From NCBI RefSeq assembly GCF_900177625.1, contig NZ_FXAU01000005.1, positions 62,001 to 126,000 on the forward strand: a DNA stretch of 64,000 bases. Reading direction: 5' to 3'. Position numbers and translations under genes: made by a program. This document shows positions 43,540-53,071 of the stretch, in pieces. This DNA comes from Sphingobacterium psychroaquaticum. Its GTDB lineage: Bacteria > Bacteroidota > Bacteroidia > Sphingobacteriales > Sphingobacteriaceae. How positions within the stretch are numbered: the stretch's first letter is position 1; each line of letters opens with the position of its first letter. Below the pieces are notes generated by a model. The model was not told where the DNA came from and made no database searches. It saw only the letters and a list, made by a program, of their open reading frames with translations.

Positions 43540-43552
43540 GCCTTAATCTATT

Positions 43553-43972
43553 TTAGAAACTGAACCGCTTTTGCTTGTGAACCGCCTTTTGCTCCGGTGC
43601 ATCGCTCACCATTGCGATTGCCTCCTTTGCTTTGGGAGCGGTCACTACGGACAGGTCGGTCAGTTTCTCTTGTTTCAGTAATTGCCCAAACTGGTCTTTT
43701 CTTGCAACCTCCATTTTATTGAGGAAGAATTTGCCGTCTAGGTATTTCACCCACATACAGCATTCTACACGGGGTTTGTCATCGCCTGCCCATTGCAGGT
43801 AGCCTTTCAGCAACAAGTCCTGTTTAGCTATACCTTTGAGGTTGTCGGCGAGGTATTCGCTGATGCTGTCTTTCAATTTTCTGGCATACGCCCCCTGCGT
43901 TTGGAAATAGCCGTCATATCCTTTGGCGGTAAGGATTTTGGCAAACGTGTTCAAATCTGATATTGCTTCCAT
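43553..43972 (-). CDS. Extra gene between traK and traL, function unknown
   Basis: 139 residues, no signal or membrane helix. A helical N-terminus (LNTFAKILTAKGYDGYFQTQGAYARKLKDSISEYLADNLKGI) precedes an acidic and basic mix with three Cys or Met-rich areas (VECCMWVKY) and a Lys-rich tail (KAVHKQKRFSF). It is not one of the standard tra genes known to me at this place. Tight spacing (10 and 13 bp) shows it is part of the operon. It might be a cytoplasmic accessory. Confidence 0.6.
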   Translation of the reverse strand: MEAISDLNTFAKILTAKGYDGYFQTQGAYARKLKDSISEYLADNLKGIAKQDLLLKGYLQWAGDDKPRVECCMWVKYLDGKFFLNKMEVARKDQFGQLLKQEKLTDLSVVTAPKAKEAIAMVSDAPEQKAVHKQKRFSF

Positions 43973-43982
43973 AATCTTGATT

Positions 43983-44606
43983 TTAGCGGTCTATGACTTC
44001 AACATCCCTGTTTTCCAACACGGCAAACTTTTCGATATTGAAACCTTGCGGATTGTTGTCAGACTTGACCGAGTTTAACAATAGGCATGAAGTGACCAAA
44101 TTCCGTCTGGTCACATTGCTTGGACGGATGATAAACTGTTTGGCATACGTCCGTACCGCATAGGGATAGGTATCGAAGTTGCAGACCACGCTGTCCACTT
44201 CGATGCGCTGTTGCACGTTGCCCGAAATGATACGGTTATAATAGCCTTTTTCCGAAAGGTCTTTGTAGTAATCGAATGCCGATTTGTCGGCAAGATTAAA
44301 AGCCCTTTTCATGTTGCTTTCGATAGCGTTCTTATCCGGTGCGAGTGTAAAGAACAGTTCATGGAAACGCTTAACGTGTTCCCTTGCCTCAACAGGTCTG
44401 TTGATGCTCGCATCCTGTGACAGTGCCAACATCAAGGATTTGCCTTTGTCCAATACATATATTTTTTGGCGTTGTGCTTCCGCAAACTCATAGGCTTTCC
44501 ATACGCTAAAGCCTACCACACTGGTACAGAGTACCGCAAATACGATAGCATACAGCCGTATTTGCCTAAAGCTGTTTTCTATGTTTCTTAGTGTTTTAAA
44601 TTCCAT
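43983..44606 (-). CDS. traK: Conjugative transfer protein TraK (VirB8-like)
   Basis: 207 residues. The N-terminal TLRNIENSFRQIRLYAIVFAVLCTSVVGFSVWKAYEFAE contains the membrane helix and the family signature; the periplasmic VirB8-like domain follows (ARE-HVKRFHELFFTLAPD). Needed for assembly of the secretion channel. Between traJ and the extra gene. Confidence 0.92.
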   Translation of the reverse strand: MEFKTLRNIENSFRQIRLYAIVFAVLCTSVVGFSVWKAYEFAEAQRQKIYVLDKGKSLMLALSQDASINRPVEAREHVKRFHELFFTLAPDKNAIESNMKRAFNLADKSAFDYYKDLSEKGYYNRIISGNVQQRIEVDSVVCNFDTYPYAVRTYAKQFIIRPSNVTRRNLVTSCLLLNSVKSDNNPQGFNIEKFAVLENRDVEVIDR

Positions 44607-44619
44607 TGCTTTCTGATTT

Positions 44620-45615
44620 TTATTTGTTCATTAACCTGCCACCGATATTGCCTGCCACAGCACCCGTTCCGGCTCCGGCGATGTTTCCGGTTTTCGATGC
44701 CGTCTGATTGACGTTGCGCATGAAGTTTCCTGCGCCTCCGGCTTGGATAACCCAACCTGCCACCGTTGGAACAGTGAAGTAACCCACTATGCCAATCAAC
44801 ATGAAAATGACATACACCGTGTTGGATGTGTCGGGGATGTACGTCGGGTCGGCAAGCATATCAATATCCCGTTCGATGATGAGGGTCTGTAACTTGGCGA
44901 GCATGGAGCTGAACATATCGGCAATGGGCAACCATAGGTACACGCTGATATATCGGGTCAGCCATTGCGTGAGTGTGGACTGAAAACCATCCCACACTGA
45001 AATCGCAAAGGCTATCGGCCCGAGTATAGACAGCACGATAAGGAAGAACGTCCGTATGGTATCTATGACCAGTGCCGAGGCTTGGAAAAGGACTTCCAGT
45101 AGTTCCCGAAACCAGTCACGGATGCTTTTCTTTAAATCGTACATTCCACGCTCCATGTACATACCCGATATGGCAACCAAATCAGACGGTGACCATCCCA
45201 ATTCTTCGAGTTTCTTGTCAAATTCGGCATCGCTTACGAGGTAAGCGGTTTCGGGGTTGCGGAGCATCGCCTCCCTTTGCAACAGGTCTTTTTGTTCCTG
45301 TAACTTGTTCAAGTCAAGCACTTGGTTTTCGAGCATCGCATTTGTACCTTTTACTACCGGACTTAGCACCGCATTGATAGTTCCCAAGACGATGGTCGGG
45401 AAGAACATAATGCAAAGACCAATGGCGAACGGTCGCAAGAGCGGAAACACGTCTATCGGTTCGGCACGGCTCAAAGCCTGCCACACTTTCAGTGCTACGT
45501 AGAACAGTGCGCCTAATCCGGCGATGCCCTTAGCCACTGTCGCCATATCGGCAGACAGTGGGAGCATTTCATCGTAAAGCGAGCGCAGGAGTTCGTGAAG
45601 ATTGTTCCATTCCAT
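44620..45615 (-). CDS. traJ: Conjugative transfer protein TraJ (VirB6-like)
   Basis: 331 residues, many membrane helices, with the family stretch LSADMATVAKGIAGLGALFYVALKVWQALSRAEPIDVFPLLRPF and a C-terminal glycine-rich part (AGGAGNFMRNVNQTASKTG). Polytopic inner-membrane component of the mating channel. 4 bp after traI. Confidence 0.92.
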   Translation of the reverse strand: MEWNNLHELLRSLYDEMLPLSADMATVAKGIAGLGALFYVALKVWQALSRAEPIDVFPLLRPFAIGLCIMFFPTIVLGTINAVLSPVVKGTNAMLENQVLDLNKLQEQKDLLQREAMLRNPETAYLVSDAEFDKKLEELGWSPSDLVAISGMYMERGMYDLKKSIRDWFRELLEVLFQASALVIDTIRTFFLIVLSILGPIAFAISVWDGFQSTLTQWLTRYISVYLWLPIADMFSSMLAKLQTLIIERDIDMLADPTYIPDTSNTVYVIFMLIGIVGYFTVPTVAGWVIQAGGAGNFMRNVNQTASKTGNIAGAGTGAVAGNIGGRLMNK

Positions 45616-45618
45616 AGC

Positions 45619-46251
45619 TTACCAGTATTTTTGTTCAGAAGTTCCGTACAGTTCAAGCACCCTTTTGGTGTTGTTCTGTTTCTTAGCCCTCAAAATGCTT
45701 ACGGAGATATTCTTATTGGTGAAATACCGGACAAGGCTGTGATAGTCTTTGACCTCTTTGTACACCTTGTCGATGATGTCCATACGTTCCTTGTCATTTA
45801 GGGAAAGCGAGGTCGAGGTAACAATCTGTTTCAATTCTTTGAGCAGTTCCGTACTTTCGTTCAAGAGCGTGGAATAACCGTTGGCGATTGCCGTCAGTTC
45901 CTGCGGACTGAAATTCGGGTCGTTCATCATTTTGCCAAAATTGTTTACATACATTTCGGACACATCACCCACGAGCAAAACCGTCTGTTGCACCTTACGG
46001 GCATCTTTCACAAGGTTGTTTACGGCTTTCAGTTTGTCGTAATATTCCTTGCCCTGTTCGTAAACTCGCTTTACCTCATTGAAATTTTTTACCACGTTGG
46101 AAACCGTGGAGGAAGTCTGTATGATTTCATTCGCACTGTTGATAATACCCGATGCAAGGTTTGCAGGGTCGGTTACCACAAATTGTGCCTTAGCGGACGG
46201 TGCAACGGCAAGCATAAATGCCGTACACACCAGTAACATTACTTTTTTCAT
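45619..46251 (-). CDS. traI: Conjugative transfer protein TraI (DUF4141)
   Basis: 210 residues from the ATG at 46251 (an upstream in-frame start would read through the intercistronic hairpin). Signal peptide ends PSAKAQFVV; the mature protein is helical (LASGIINSANEIIQTSSTVSNVVKNFNEVKRVYEQGKEYYDK), the DUF4141 pattern. Periplasmic, probably VirB5-like pilus-assembly component. Confidence 0.92.
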   Translation of the reverse strand: MKKVMLLVCTAFMLAVAPSAKAQFVVTDPANLASGIINSANEIIQTSSTVSNVVKNFNEVKRVYEQGKEYYDKLKAVNNLVKDARKVQQTVLLVGDVSEMYVNNFGKMMNDPNFSPQELTAIANGYSTLLNESTELLKELKQIVTSTSLSLNDKERMDIIDKVYKEVKDYHSLVRYFTNKNISVSILRAKKQNNTKRVLELYGTSEQKYW

Positions 46252-46274
46252 TTTGATAATTTGTTTTTTAATGG

Positions 46275-46313
46275 CAATGAAGCTTGTACCGTTGCACGGT
46301 ACAGGTTTCATTG
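46275..46313 (-). repeat. Intercistronic hairpin upstream of traI
   Basis: CAATGAA and TGTACCG (46275-46291) pair with CGGTACA and TTCATTG (46297-46313) around five bases. It resembles the hairpin before traM in its outer arms (AATGAAGCTT / AGGTTTCAT) and its distance to the next start. Confidence 0.6.
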
Positions 46314-46332
46314 TTCTGATTTTTTTAAATGA

Positions 46333-48889
46333 TTAATAACTATTTGCGTTATCACGCCTTTGTTGGGCAATGCGCTTGATTGCCAGTTCCACATTGCCGT
46401 CCAGTTCGGAAGCCAGTTGCATGACTTCCATCTTTTCGGTTTCTTCGGTCGTATAGGCTAAGTATTCTTCGAGCGATACCTCTGTCGCATACACGGCGGA
46501 GTGCGTACCGCCAAGCCCAATCCACACCTCTTTGTAAAGTCTTGACGGGTCGTTGTTCTGATTGATGGAAAGGATTTGCGCCTTTTCCTTTTCCGTCAGT
46601 CCGAGCATCGCTTGGATGTCGTCAAACTTGTTCATGTACTTGCGTTGGTCTAAGAGGATTTTGCAGTCGGAATTGTTGATGATACTTTCCTTGACCACGG
46701 GTGATTGGATAATGTCGTCCACCTCCTGCGTGACCACGATTGCCTCACCAAAGAATTTCCGCACCGTCTTAAACAGGTATTTGATGTACTCCGCCATTCC
46801 CTCTTTGGCGATGGCTTTCCACGCTTCCTCAATGAGTATCATTTTACGCACACCTTTAAGCCTGCGCATCTTGTTGATGAAGACCTCCATAATGATGATG
46901 GTCACTATGGGAAAGAGGATTTTGTGGTCTTTTATCGCATCAATTTCAAAGACTATAAAGCGTTTGGAAAGCAGGTCGAGTTGCTTGTCCGAGTTGAGCA
47001 GGTAATCGTATTCACCGCCCCGATAGTAAGGCTCTAATACATTGAGGAAGCCTGCGAGGTCAAAGTCTTTTTCCCTTACCTGTTTTTCTTCGAGTACCCT
47101 TTTGTAATCACCCCGTACATACTCATAAAATCCGTTGAAAGAGGGATATTCATCGCTTTGCTTGATACGGTCGATGTAACCGCTCACGGCATTGGACAAC
47201 GCCACTTCCTCCGAACGGGTCGGCGGTTCATCGTCACGCTTCCATAGCGTAAGGATGAGTGTTTTGATACTTTCCCTTTTTTCGATGTCGAATACTCCAT
47301 CATCCGTAAAAAATGGATTGAATGCTATCGGGTTATCTTCGGTGTAGGTAAAGTACACACCGTCTTTGCCCTTGGTCTTACCTTTAATCAGTTCACACAA
47401 TCCTTGATAGGAGTTACCCGTATCGACCAATAGTACATGAGAGCCTTGCTCATAATACTGCCTCACCATGTGATTGGTGAAGAATGATTTTCCACTTCCA
47501 GTTTGGAGGGTTGGCGGGCTACTCAATTAGAATAGCCCGCCAACCCCCAGATGGGCCTAACACGAAGCGATTTCGATTTGTTATAATGCCTCGCTTCATG
47601 GGCAAATCTGATATATCCAAATGGATGGGTTTTCCTGTCAGTCGGTCTGCCATCTTGATACCGAAAGGCGATGGCGAGCTTTGGTAATTGGTTTCCTCGG
47701 TGAAGAAACACAGCGCAGGTTCAATGAACGTGTAAAAACTTTCCTCTGCCGGAAAGTCACCTGCATTGCCTGCCATGCCTGCCCAATACAGTGTGGCAAC
47801 ATCCACGGTGTTGTGTCTCGGTTTGCACTCCATCAAAGCGAGCGCACTTCCCGTGTCGTTCTTTAGCTGTTTGAGTTCGTTCGGGTCATCCGACCACGCC
47901 ATCACGTTGAAGTGCGCACGGATAGAGGACAGCCCGAAGCTGTGCGCTTCGTTCAGATACCTTTCTATCCATTCTTTGTTAATCTGATTGGCTCGGCTGT
48001 ACCTTGCCAGTGAGTGCATATTGCGTGCGGACTTTTCAAACTTGCGCAGGTTCTCATCGCTGTTGTCCAAAAACAGGTACTGGTTATAGATATGGTTACA
48101 GCTAAGGAGCAGACCGACCGGAGAGGCAAAGGACAGCAGGCAATCGCTCCTGTCCGTGGACAATTTTTCATACCTCGAATTGGACGATACCGTACCCGGC
48201 AAATCGTCTGTATCGGACAGCGTGTGCAGGCACAGCCTTTTGTTTCCGATACGCATATCCTCACTGCCCAAAGCTATATCTTGCATGGGCGTTCCGGCTT
48301 CCCTTGACAGGGTAAGGTACTGTTCGAGCAATCCCTGTCTTTCGCCTGTTCCGATGATGTCATCCTCGGTCAAGCGTTCCAGTTTCACAAAACCGCTATC
48401 ATTGATAATGCGCTCAAACTGTGCGACCGCTTCCATAAACCTGCGGATGGTTTCTTTATCCCTAATTTCTTTCGGGATAAGGACACCTTTGCAAAGCGAA
48501 CTAAAGTTGCTCTGCATCCGCATCCTTTCCTTTGTCGTCTTGGTTAGGAACAGGTAACAGTAATGGTTTAAAAAAGGACGTTCGTTGAAATGCTGTTGAT
48601 AGGATTTTGCAAGGAAACTCAATCCGTCCTGTGCAATATCCGGCGCATAATTTTCCTTGATGTACCAGTCCTGTTTGTGTACAATGGTGTAATCCGGCAG
48701 GGTCTTGATAGCCTTATGCCATGCGGAATGGATGGCATCGTACTCCGGCGATGCCACCGTGAATAACTCCGGCAGGTGTACCCGAAAGCAAGCCGTGATG
48801 TCCGCATCCTTTGATATGATGCAGTTGTGTTCCACCGCCAGTAATGGAAACTTGCTCTCCAACGTTGTGGCTTTTCCTGTATTTCTCAT
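46333..48889 (-). pseudogene. traG: traG (VirB4-type ATPase), interrupted inside Walker A by a 49-nt hairpin
   Basis: The gene reads as two parts. Codons 1-447 (48889-47549) run from MRNTGKATTLE through NRNRFVLGPS, then into GGWRAILIE and a TAG. From 47499 on, the reading frame GSGKSFFTNHMVRQYYEQGS and the rest of the ATPase (Walker B DAIKDHKILFP...LIEEAWK, ARG-containing tail) continues to 46333. Deleting 47500-47548 restores an uninterrupted 835-residue TraG with a perfect GPSGSGKS. Either the element is transfer-defective through this gene or a recoding event skips the hairpin. TraG powers the type IV system. Confidence 0.88.
47500..47548 (-). repeat. 49-nt hairpin insertion in the traG Walker A codons
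   Basis: GGGTTGGCGGGCTA (47508-47521) pairs perfectly with TAGCCCGCCAACCC (47533-47546) around an 11-nt loop. On the minus strand it is flanked by CTGG on both sides (TCTGG before, ACTGG after), a possible 4-bp target duplication. The insert carries a TAG in the reading frame. Confidence 0.85.
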
Positions 48890-49218
48890 AAATGACTGGA
48901 TTTAGAAGTGAATTTTAAATAGCGGTATACGGCTCTGCGACAGATGATGTATTTCGGATGCCTATTCTTTGCCCCGACTTTCATTAGTCCGTGTTCGCCG
49001 TATTTACCGTTCAATGCGAATGTTTGCCATACGATGAGCGATGCTCCGCCTGCCCCGACAAACATGCAGATGTAAGGGTTTACACCTGCCATGTACATAA
49101 TCATGACGAGGATAAGCACACCGAGCAGACCACCTGCGAAGATGAACAGGTACTGTGCTTTCAGCCCTTTGAACTCGACCGTTCTGCCGATACCTTTATT
49201 GATATTGTAATTGCTCAT
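48886..49218 (-). CDS. traF: Conjugative transfer protein TraF (DUF4133, VirB3-like)
   Basis: 110 residues from the ATG at 49218. SNYNINKGIGRTVEFKGLKAQYLFIFAGGLLGVLILVMIMYMAG is the DUF4133 signature with two membrane helices. Inner-membrane partner of the TraG ATPase. Its stop overlaps the traG start by 4 bp. Confidence 0.92.
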   Translation of the reverse strand: MSNYNINKGIGRTVEFKGLKAQYLFIFAGGLLGVLILVMIMYMAGVNPYICMFVGAGGASLIVWQTFALNGKYGEHGLMKVGAKNRHPKYIICRRAVYRYLKFTSKSSHL

Positions 49219-49229
49219 AGTACGCCAGG

Positions 49230-49535
49230 TTAAAGGAAGAATGAGCGGAGAATGGTCGCTGCGACGATTAAGAAGATACAAGCCCCAAACCACGATGCCG
49301 CAGTCTTGCTTGTATCGGGGTCTCCGCTACTAAATTTATTGTACACCTTAACACCTCCGATTAACCCGACCACCGCCCCGATGGCATAAATCAACTGCGT
49401 TGCAGGGTCGAAGTAACTCGTTACCATCTGCGTAGCTTCTTGGATGCCTGCCGAGCCGTTGCCCTGTGCGAACACACCAAATGCCGACAGTAACGCAACG
49501 CCCGTCAGCAACACTTTTTTGCTTTGTTTTTCCAT
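49230..49535 (-). CDS. traE: Conjugative transfer protein TraE (DUF4134, VirB2-like)
   Basis: 101 residues with a signal (LLSAFGVFAQG) and two helices (LIYAIGAVVGLIGGVKVYNKFSSGDPDTSKTAASWFGACIFLIVAATILRSF), the DUF4134 pattern of pilin-like TraE. First gene of the traE-to-traQ operon. Confidence 0.92.
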   Translation of the reverse strand: MEKQSKKVLLTGVALLSAFGVFAQGNGSAGIQEATQMVTSYFDPATQLIYAIGAVVGLIGGVKVYNKFSSGDPDTSKTAASWFGACIFLIVAATILRSFFL

Positions 49536-49792
49536 GATTTAACTGAATTAAATTGTTATTGCCTGCCCACGCCGTGTGGGCTTTCGCAACAAAAGTCTTA
49601 AGGAAATCGAAGCATTATGGAAAACTGGAAATCAGCGGAATTAATTGGCAGTATGTGGCTTTCCCATGCCATCTGTCAAAGAATAATTTATACACGCCTA
49701 AGTACTAAAACATCAGTATTTTTCATATTTTAGTAAGGTGCGGAATATTGCTTCTCGTTATTTTCCGCTGTAATCATATAAATCTAAACTGT
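49536..49792. other. Divergent intergenic region, tra operon and AAA-ATPase promoters
   Basis: 257 bp between traE (minus) and the AAA-ATPase (plus). It must hold promoters for both; no exact TAnnTTTG box is seen for either direction. No ORF. Confidence 0.4.
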
Positions 49793-52411
49793 ATGTCAAA
49801 CGAAATTGAACTAAAAGAGAAACAGCAACCTGAAACTTTGGAGAGTGAAGTGAAAAAATTTGCTGACGGTCTACCGTACTGGTATAAGTACCTTGCAGAT
49901 AAACGATTTTCCGGTTTAGAGATAACTGACGAAATTGTATCAACAGCATATTCTTATTTGCTAGAAGAACTTGAATTAAAAGATAAAACGGATAAACCTG
50001 CTATAAATCTAAACCCAAGTTTACAACATATAGGAAAATATAAAAAAGACTTACTGTTGACTAAGATTGAAGATGTCGAGGGAGTAAATGCTCTTATTGA
50101 AGGGCAAAAAATTGACTTTGGAAATAACCTAACAATAATTTACGGCACAAATGGATCGGGTAAGTCTGGATATACAAGATTGCTTAAACAGGTATTCTAT
50201 TCTAAATCACCTGAAGATATACTTAGAAACATCCACATAGCAGACGGGCATAAGCCAGTGAGCGCGAAATTCACATTTACGTCAAGTTCAGGGGAAAGTT
50301 CCTTTCTTTTTGCAGAAAAAGCTAATGCAGAGTTTAAACAATTTTCTGTTTTCGACGGTAAGAGTGTAATTAGGCATCTTGATCAACGTAATGAATTTGA
50401 ATTTCGACCTGCGGGTTTAGGCTTCTTTGCTGACTTCAACAGTTATATTTCAAAGGTCGAGCAGAAAATGAGTTTTGATCTTGATTTAAAAAAGGCTGGA
50501 CATACTGCCCAAGATCTAGGTGATCTTTTCGAGGGTGAATCTGAAATTAAAGAAATCGTCAAAGCAATAAATCCAAAGACCAAATTATCTGATCTACAAA
50601 AATTGACTCCTTTCACTGAAGAGGACAAAGTCCAGAAAGAAAAAATTGATAAAGCTTATGACGAACTTTTACTTGCGTCGAAAAATAAAGAAAGAGAAAT
50701 AAAGCAACTTCAAACAAACAAAAAACTATTGGGAGAAAATAGATTAGCTTTAGACAAACTAAATCAATATTTTAACACCGATTACATAAAAAAGATTATA
50801 AACTCTATTCAAGATTATTTAGATAAGGAAGCAATTGCAAAATCAGAAGGAATAGAAAACTTCAAAACTGAGAAAGTTCTGCAGGTTGGCTCTAAAGAAT
50901 GGAAAGACCTCATCTTATCCGCTGAAAATTTTGCAAAAAAGCAAACAGATGGACAAATGGAATATCCAAATTTAGGTGATAACTGTTTACTGTGTCATCA
51001 GCCATTATCTGAAGAAGCTGTTCAGCTAATATCAAATTATTGGGTCTTCATTAAAAGTGTTGCTGAAGAAAATGCAAATAAAGCATTAGAAACACTAAAT
51101 AAGCTTGAAGTGGGATTATCTAAATTTAACTTTGACTTGCTCCCTGATGATAATACCCTTACGACTTGGCTCGATGAGAAATATCCAAAGGAATTAGAAG
51201 AGATAAAGCGTTTCCTTGAGTCGCAAAAGCTACTCTGTGAAGAAATTGTATCTAATGTAAAAAATAAGCACATCAAAGAATTTCACCCCGTCCAAATACC
51301 TCTTATACATCACCAAACTATTGAAGCTAGCATAGATGCTTCCATAGAGATTTTAGAGAAAGACGAACAGATAAAAGAGTTAGAACGTTTAGAAAAGAGT
51401 AAAACACTTCTTTCTCACAAGGAAAAATTTAACACCCACTTTTCAAAATTCCAGTCCTTTCTTGAAAACCAGCAATGGATATCTAAAGCGGGAAAAGCAA
51501 ATTTTAGAAAATCCAAAACGGAGACTACCATTACGGAGAAAACTCTTTCCGACAAATATTTTAACCAACGATATATAGACGCTTTCAACGAAGAGTGTGA
51601 AAAATTAGATGGCAACTTCGGGATTGAAGTCAGTCATACAGGATCTGCAGGTAAGTCTTACCGACAACTTAAGCTTAAAGGCAATAATCCTCATGCAGTT
51701 CTTAGTGAAGGTGAACAAAAAGTTATTGCAATAGCGGATTTTCTTGCTGAAATGAAGTTGTCAGAAATAAATAGAGGAATTGTCTTTGACGATCCGGTTA
51801 CATCATTGGATGAAACAAGAAAAAGTGAGATTGCCAAAAGGTTAGTCCAAGAGTGCATCGATAAACAGACGATTATATTCACTCATGATCTTGTTTTTGT
51901 TTCTTCCCTCATCGGTCATTGTGCTGACCTTACCGTTGAACATGTTTGCCATTGGATTGAAAACAGAAGTGGTAGTCCTGGTCAAATATGGCTAAATAAC
52001 AGTCCATCTTATGAGAAGGAATATAGGAATGCTGAGCCTTCAAAAAAACATTACAACGAGGCTAAGAAAGAGGATTGCCCTCCTATGCAGAGAGAGTTTT
52101 TATTAAAAACTGGGTTTGCTTCGTTACGGACAAGTTACGAAGTTCTTGTTATAAACGATCTTTTCAAAAACGTAGTGCAAAGGTTTAATGAACGAGTTAG
52201 TATTGATTCGCTCAATTCAGTCTATTTTGATAGTGATCTTATTGAGGAACTTCAGGACAGTTTCGGTCAGTGCTGTCGATATATGGAAGGACACACACAT
52301 AGTGACAAATATGCCTATAAAAAACCCGAACCCATTAATCTGAATGAAGAAATCCAACGTTTTGAGGCGATCCGTACTAAGATTAAAAAATACAAAAAGC
52401 CAACAACGTAA
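49793..52411 (+). CDS. PrrC/RloC-like AAA (AAA_13) ATPase, candidate anticodon nuclease
   Basis: 872 residues from the ATG at 49793 (preferred to a start 15 codons upstream). Walker A GTNGSGKS (118-125), long coiled-coil arms, a zinc-hook-like CLLCHQPL (Cys398/Cys401), ABC signature LSEGEQ (637-642), Walker B GIVFDDP (662-668), the D-loop SLDE and the switch His FTHD (698). The C-terminal ~120 residues hold RTSYE (Arg779-x3-Glu783) and a later His (834/836), like the Arg-Glu-His triad of PrrC/RloC tRNA nucleases. AT-rich and on the opposite strand to tra, so cargo. Nuclease activity is inferred. Confidence 0.75.
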   Translation: MSNEIELKEKQQPETLESEVKKFADGLPYWYKYLADKRFSGLEITDEIVSTAYSYLLEELELKDKTDKPAINLNPSLQHIGKYKKDLLLTKIEDVEGVNALIEGQKIDFGNNLTIIYGTNGSGKSGYTRLLKQVFYSKSPEDILRNIHIADGHKPVSAKFTFTSSSGESSFLFAEKANAEFKQFSVFDGKSVIRHLDQRNEFEFRPAGLGFFADFNSYISKVEQKMSFDLDLKKAGHTAQDLGDLFEGESEIKEIVKAINPKTKLSDLQKLTPFTEEDKVQKEKIDKAYDELLLASKNKEREIKQLQTNKKLLGENRLALDKLNQYFNTDYIKKIINSIQDYLDKEAIAKSEGIENFKTEKVLQVGSKEWKDLILSAENFAKKQTDGQMEYPNLGDNCLLCHQPLSEEAVQLISNYWVFIKSVAEENANKALETLNKLEVGLSKFNFDLLPDDNTLTTWLDEKYPKELEEIKRFLESQKLLCEEIVSNVKNKHIKEFHPVQIPLIHHQTIEASIDASIEILEKDEQIKELERLEKSKTLLSHKEKFNTHFSKFQSFLENQQWISKAGKANFRKSKTETTITEKTLSDKYFNQRYIDAFNEECEKLDGNFGIEVSHTGSAGKSYRQLKLKGNNPHAVLSEGEQKVIAIADFLAEMKLSEINRGIVFDDPVTSLDETRKSEIAKRLVQECIDKQTIIFTHDLVFVSSLIGHCADLTVEHVCHWIENRSGSPGQIWLNNSPSYEKEYRNAEPSKKHYNEAKKEDCPPMQREFLLKTGFASLRTSYEVLVINDLFKNVVQRFNERVSIDSLNSVYFDSDLIEELQDSFGQCCRYMEGHTHSDKYAYKKPEPINLNEEIQRFEAIRTKIKKYKKPTT

Positions 52412-52430
52412 AAAACATCGGGGAGTTTGC

Positions 52431-53069
52431 CTACACAAACTCCCCGATGTCGAAATCCTCGAAACCACTTTTCCGCAAATCGGGGGAACTGAAATCCGTT
52501 CCGGCGGAGAGGCTCTTGTCCAACAACTCTGCAATCTTCCGTGAAGCCCCATCCATTGAGTTTTCGAGCAGGCTTAACAATTCCGTTCCCTGTAATCGCT
52601 GAACTATATCCACCGCTTTTTGTTGCAGGGCAGGTTCGAGCGTATCTTGCTCCAACCATGTCCCCACGGTCGTTAGTTCGTCAAAGGTAACCCCTGTGGC
52701 AAACTCATTGTCGCCGTCCTCAAACCCGTATTCATCCCATTGGTCTTCCTCATTTTCAAAATCGGACATACTCCCGAAGACTTCATCCGGTTCTCCCTCA
52801 ATCTGCGGATTTTCCAATCCTAAACCTATCCCGTAGGTTTCTGCATCAAAATTATCAGCTATCCCGTCACGTTCGCCGGATTGGCTCTTTGTGGCACTCA
52901 TGGGCAACGTGTGTCGCTCCACAGGCTTTGGAAGCCCCATAATATCCGGTAGGTCGGGTCTTTGCTTTTCCGGCTTTATCTCCCTGCGGACGGTCTTATT
53001 GATGACCACCTTATCTTTCAGCAAAAGGATAATAACGATGATAAGGCATATTACAATCAATGTTTCCAT
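52431..53069 (-). CDS. traD: Conjugative transfer protein TraD
   Basis: 212 residues. One N-terminal membrane helix (LIVICLIIVIILLL) followed by a highly acidic, intrinsically disordered middle (SDFENEEDQWDEYGFEDGDNEF) and a helical C-terminus (ALQQKAVDIVQRLQGTELLSLLENS). Matches TraD of CTnDOT-type elements by position after traC and by composition. Its role is not known in detail. Ends 20 bp from the AAA gene, convergent. Confidence 0.8.
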   Translation of the reverse strand: METLIVICLIIVIILLLKDKVVINKTVRREIKPEKQRPDLPDIMGLPKPVERHTLPMSATKSQSGERDGIADNFDAETYGIGLGLENPQIEGEPDEVFGSMSDFENEEDQWDEYGFEDGDNEFATGVTFDELTTVGTWLEQDTLEPALQQKAVDIVQRLQGTELLSLLENSMDGASRKIAELLDKSLSAGTDFSSPDLRKSGFEDFDIGEFV

Positions 53070-53071
53070 AG

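Noticed and set aside
46333..47526. Second half of traG as an independent gene starting at TTG 47526
   Set aside because: The start lies inside the hairpin insert and the first nine codons come from it; the frame is the continuation of traG.
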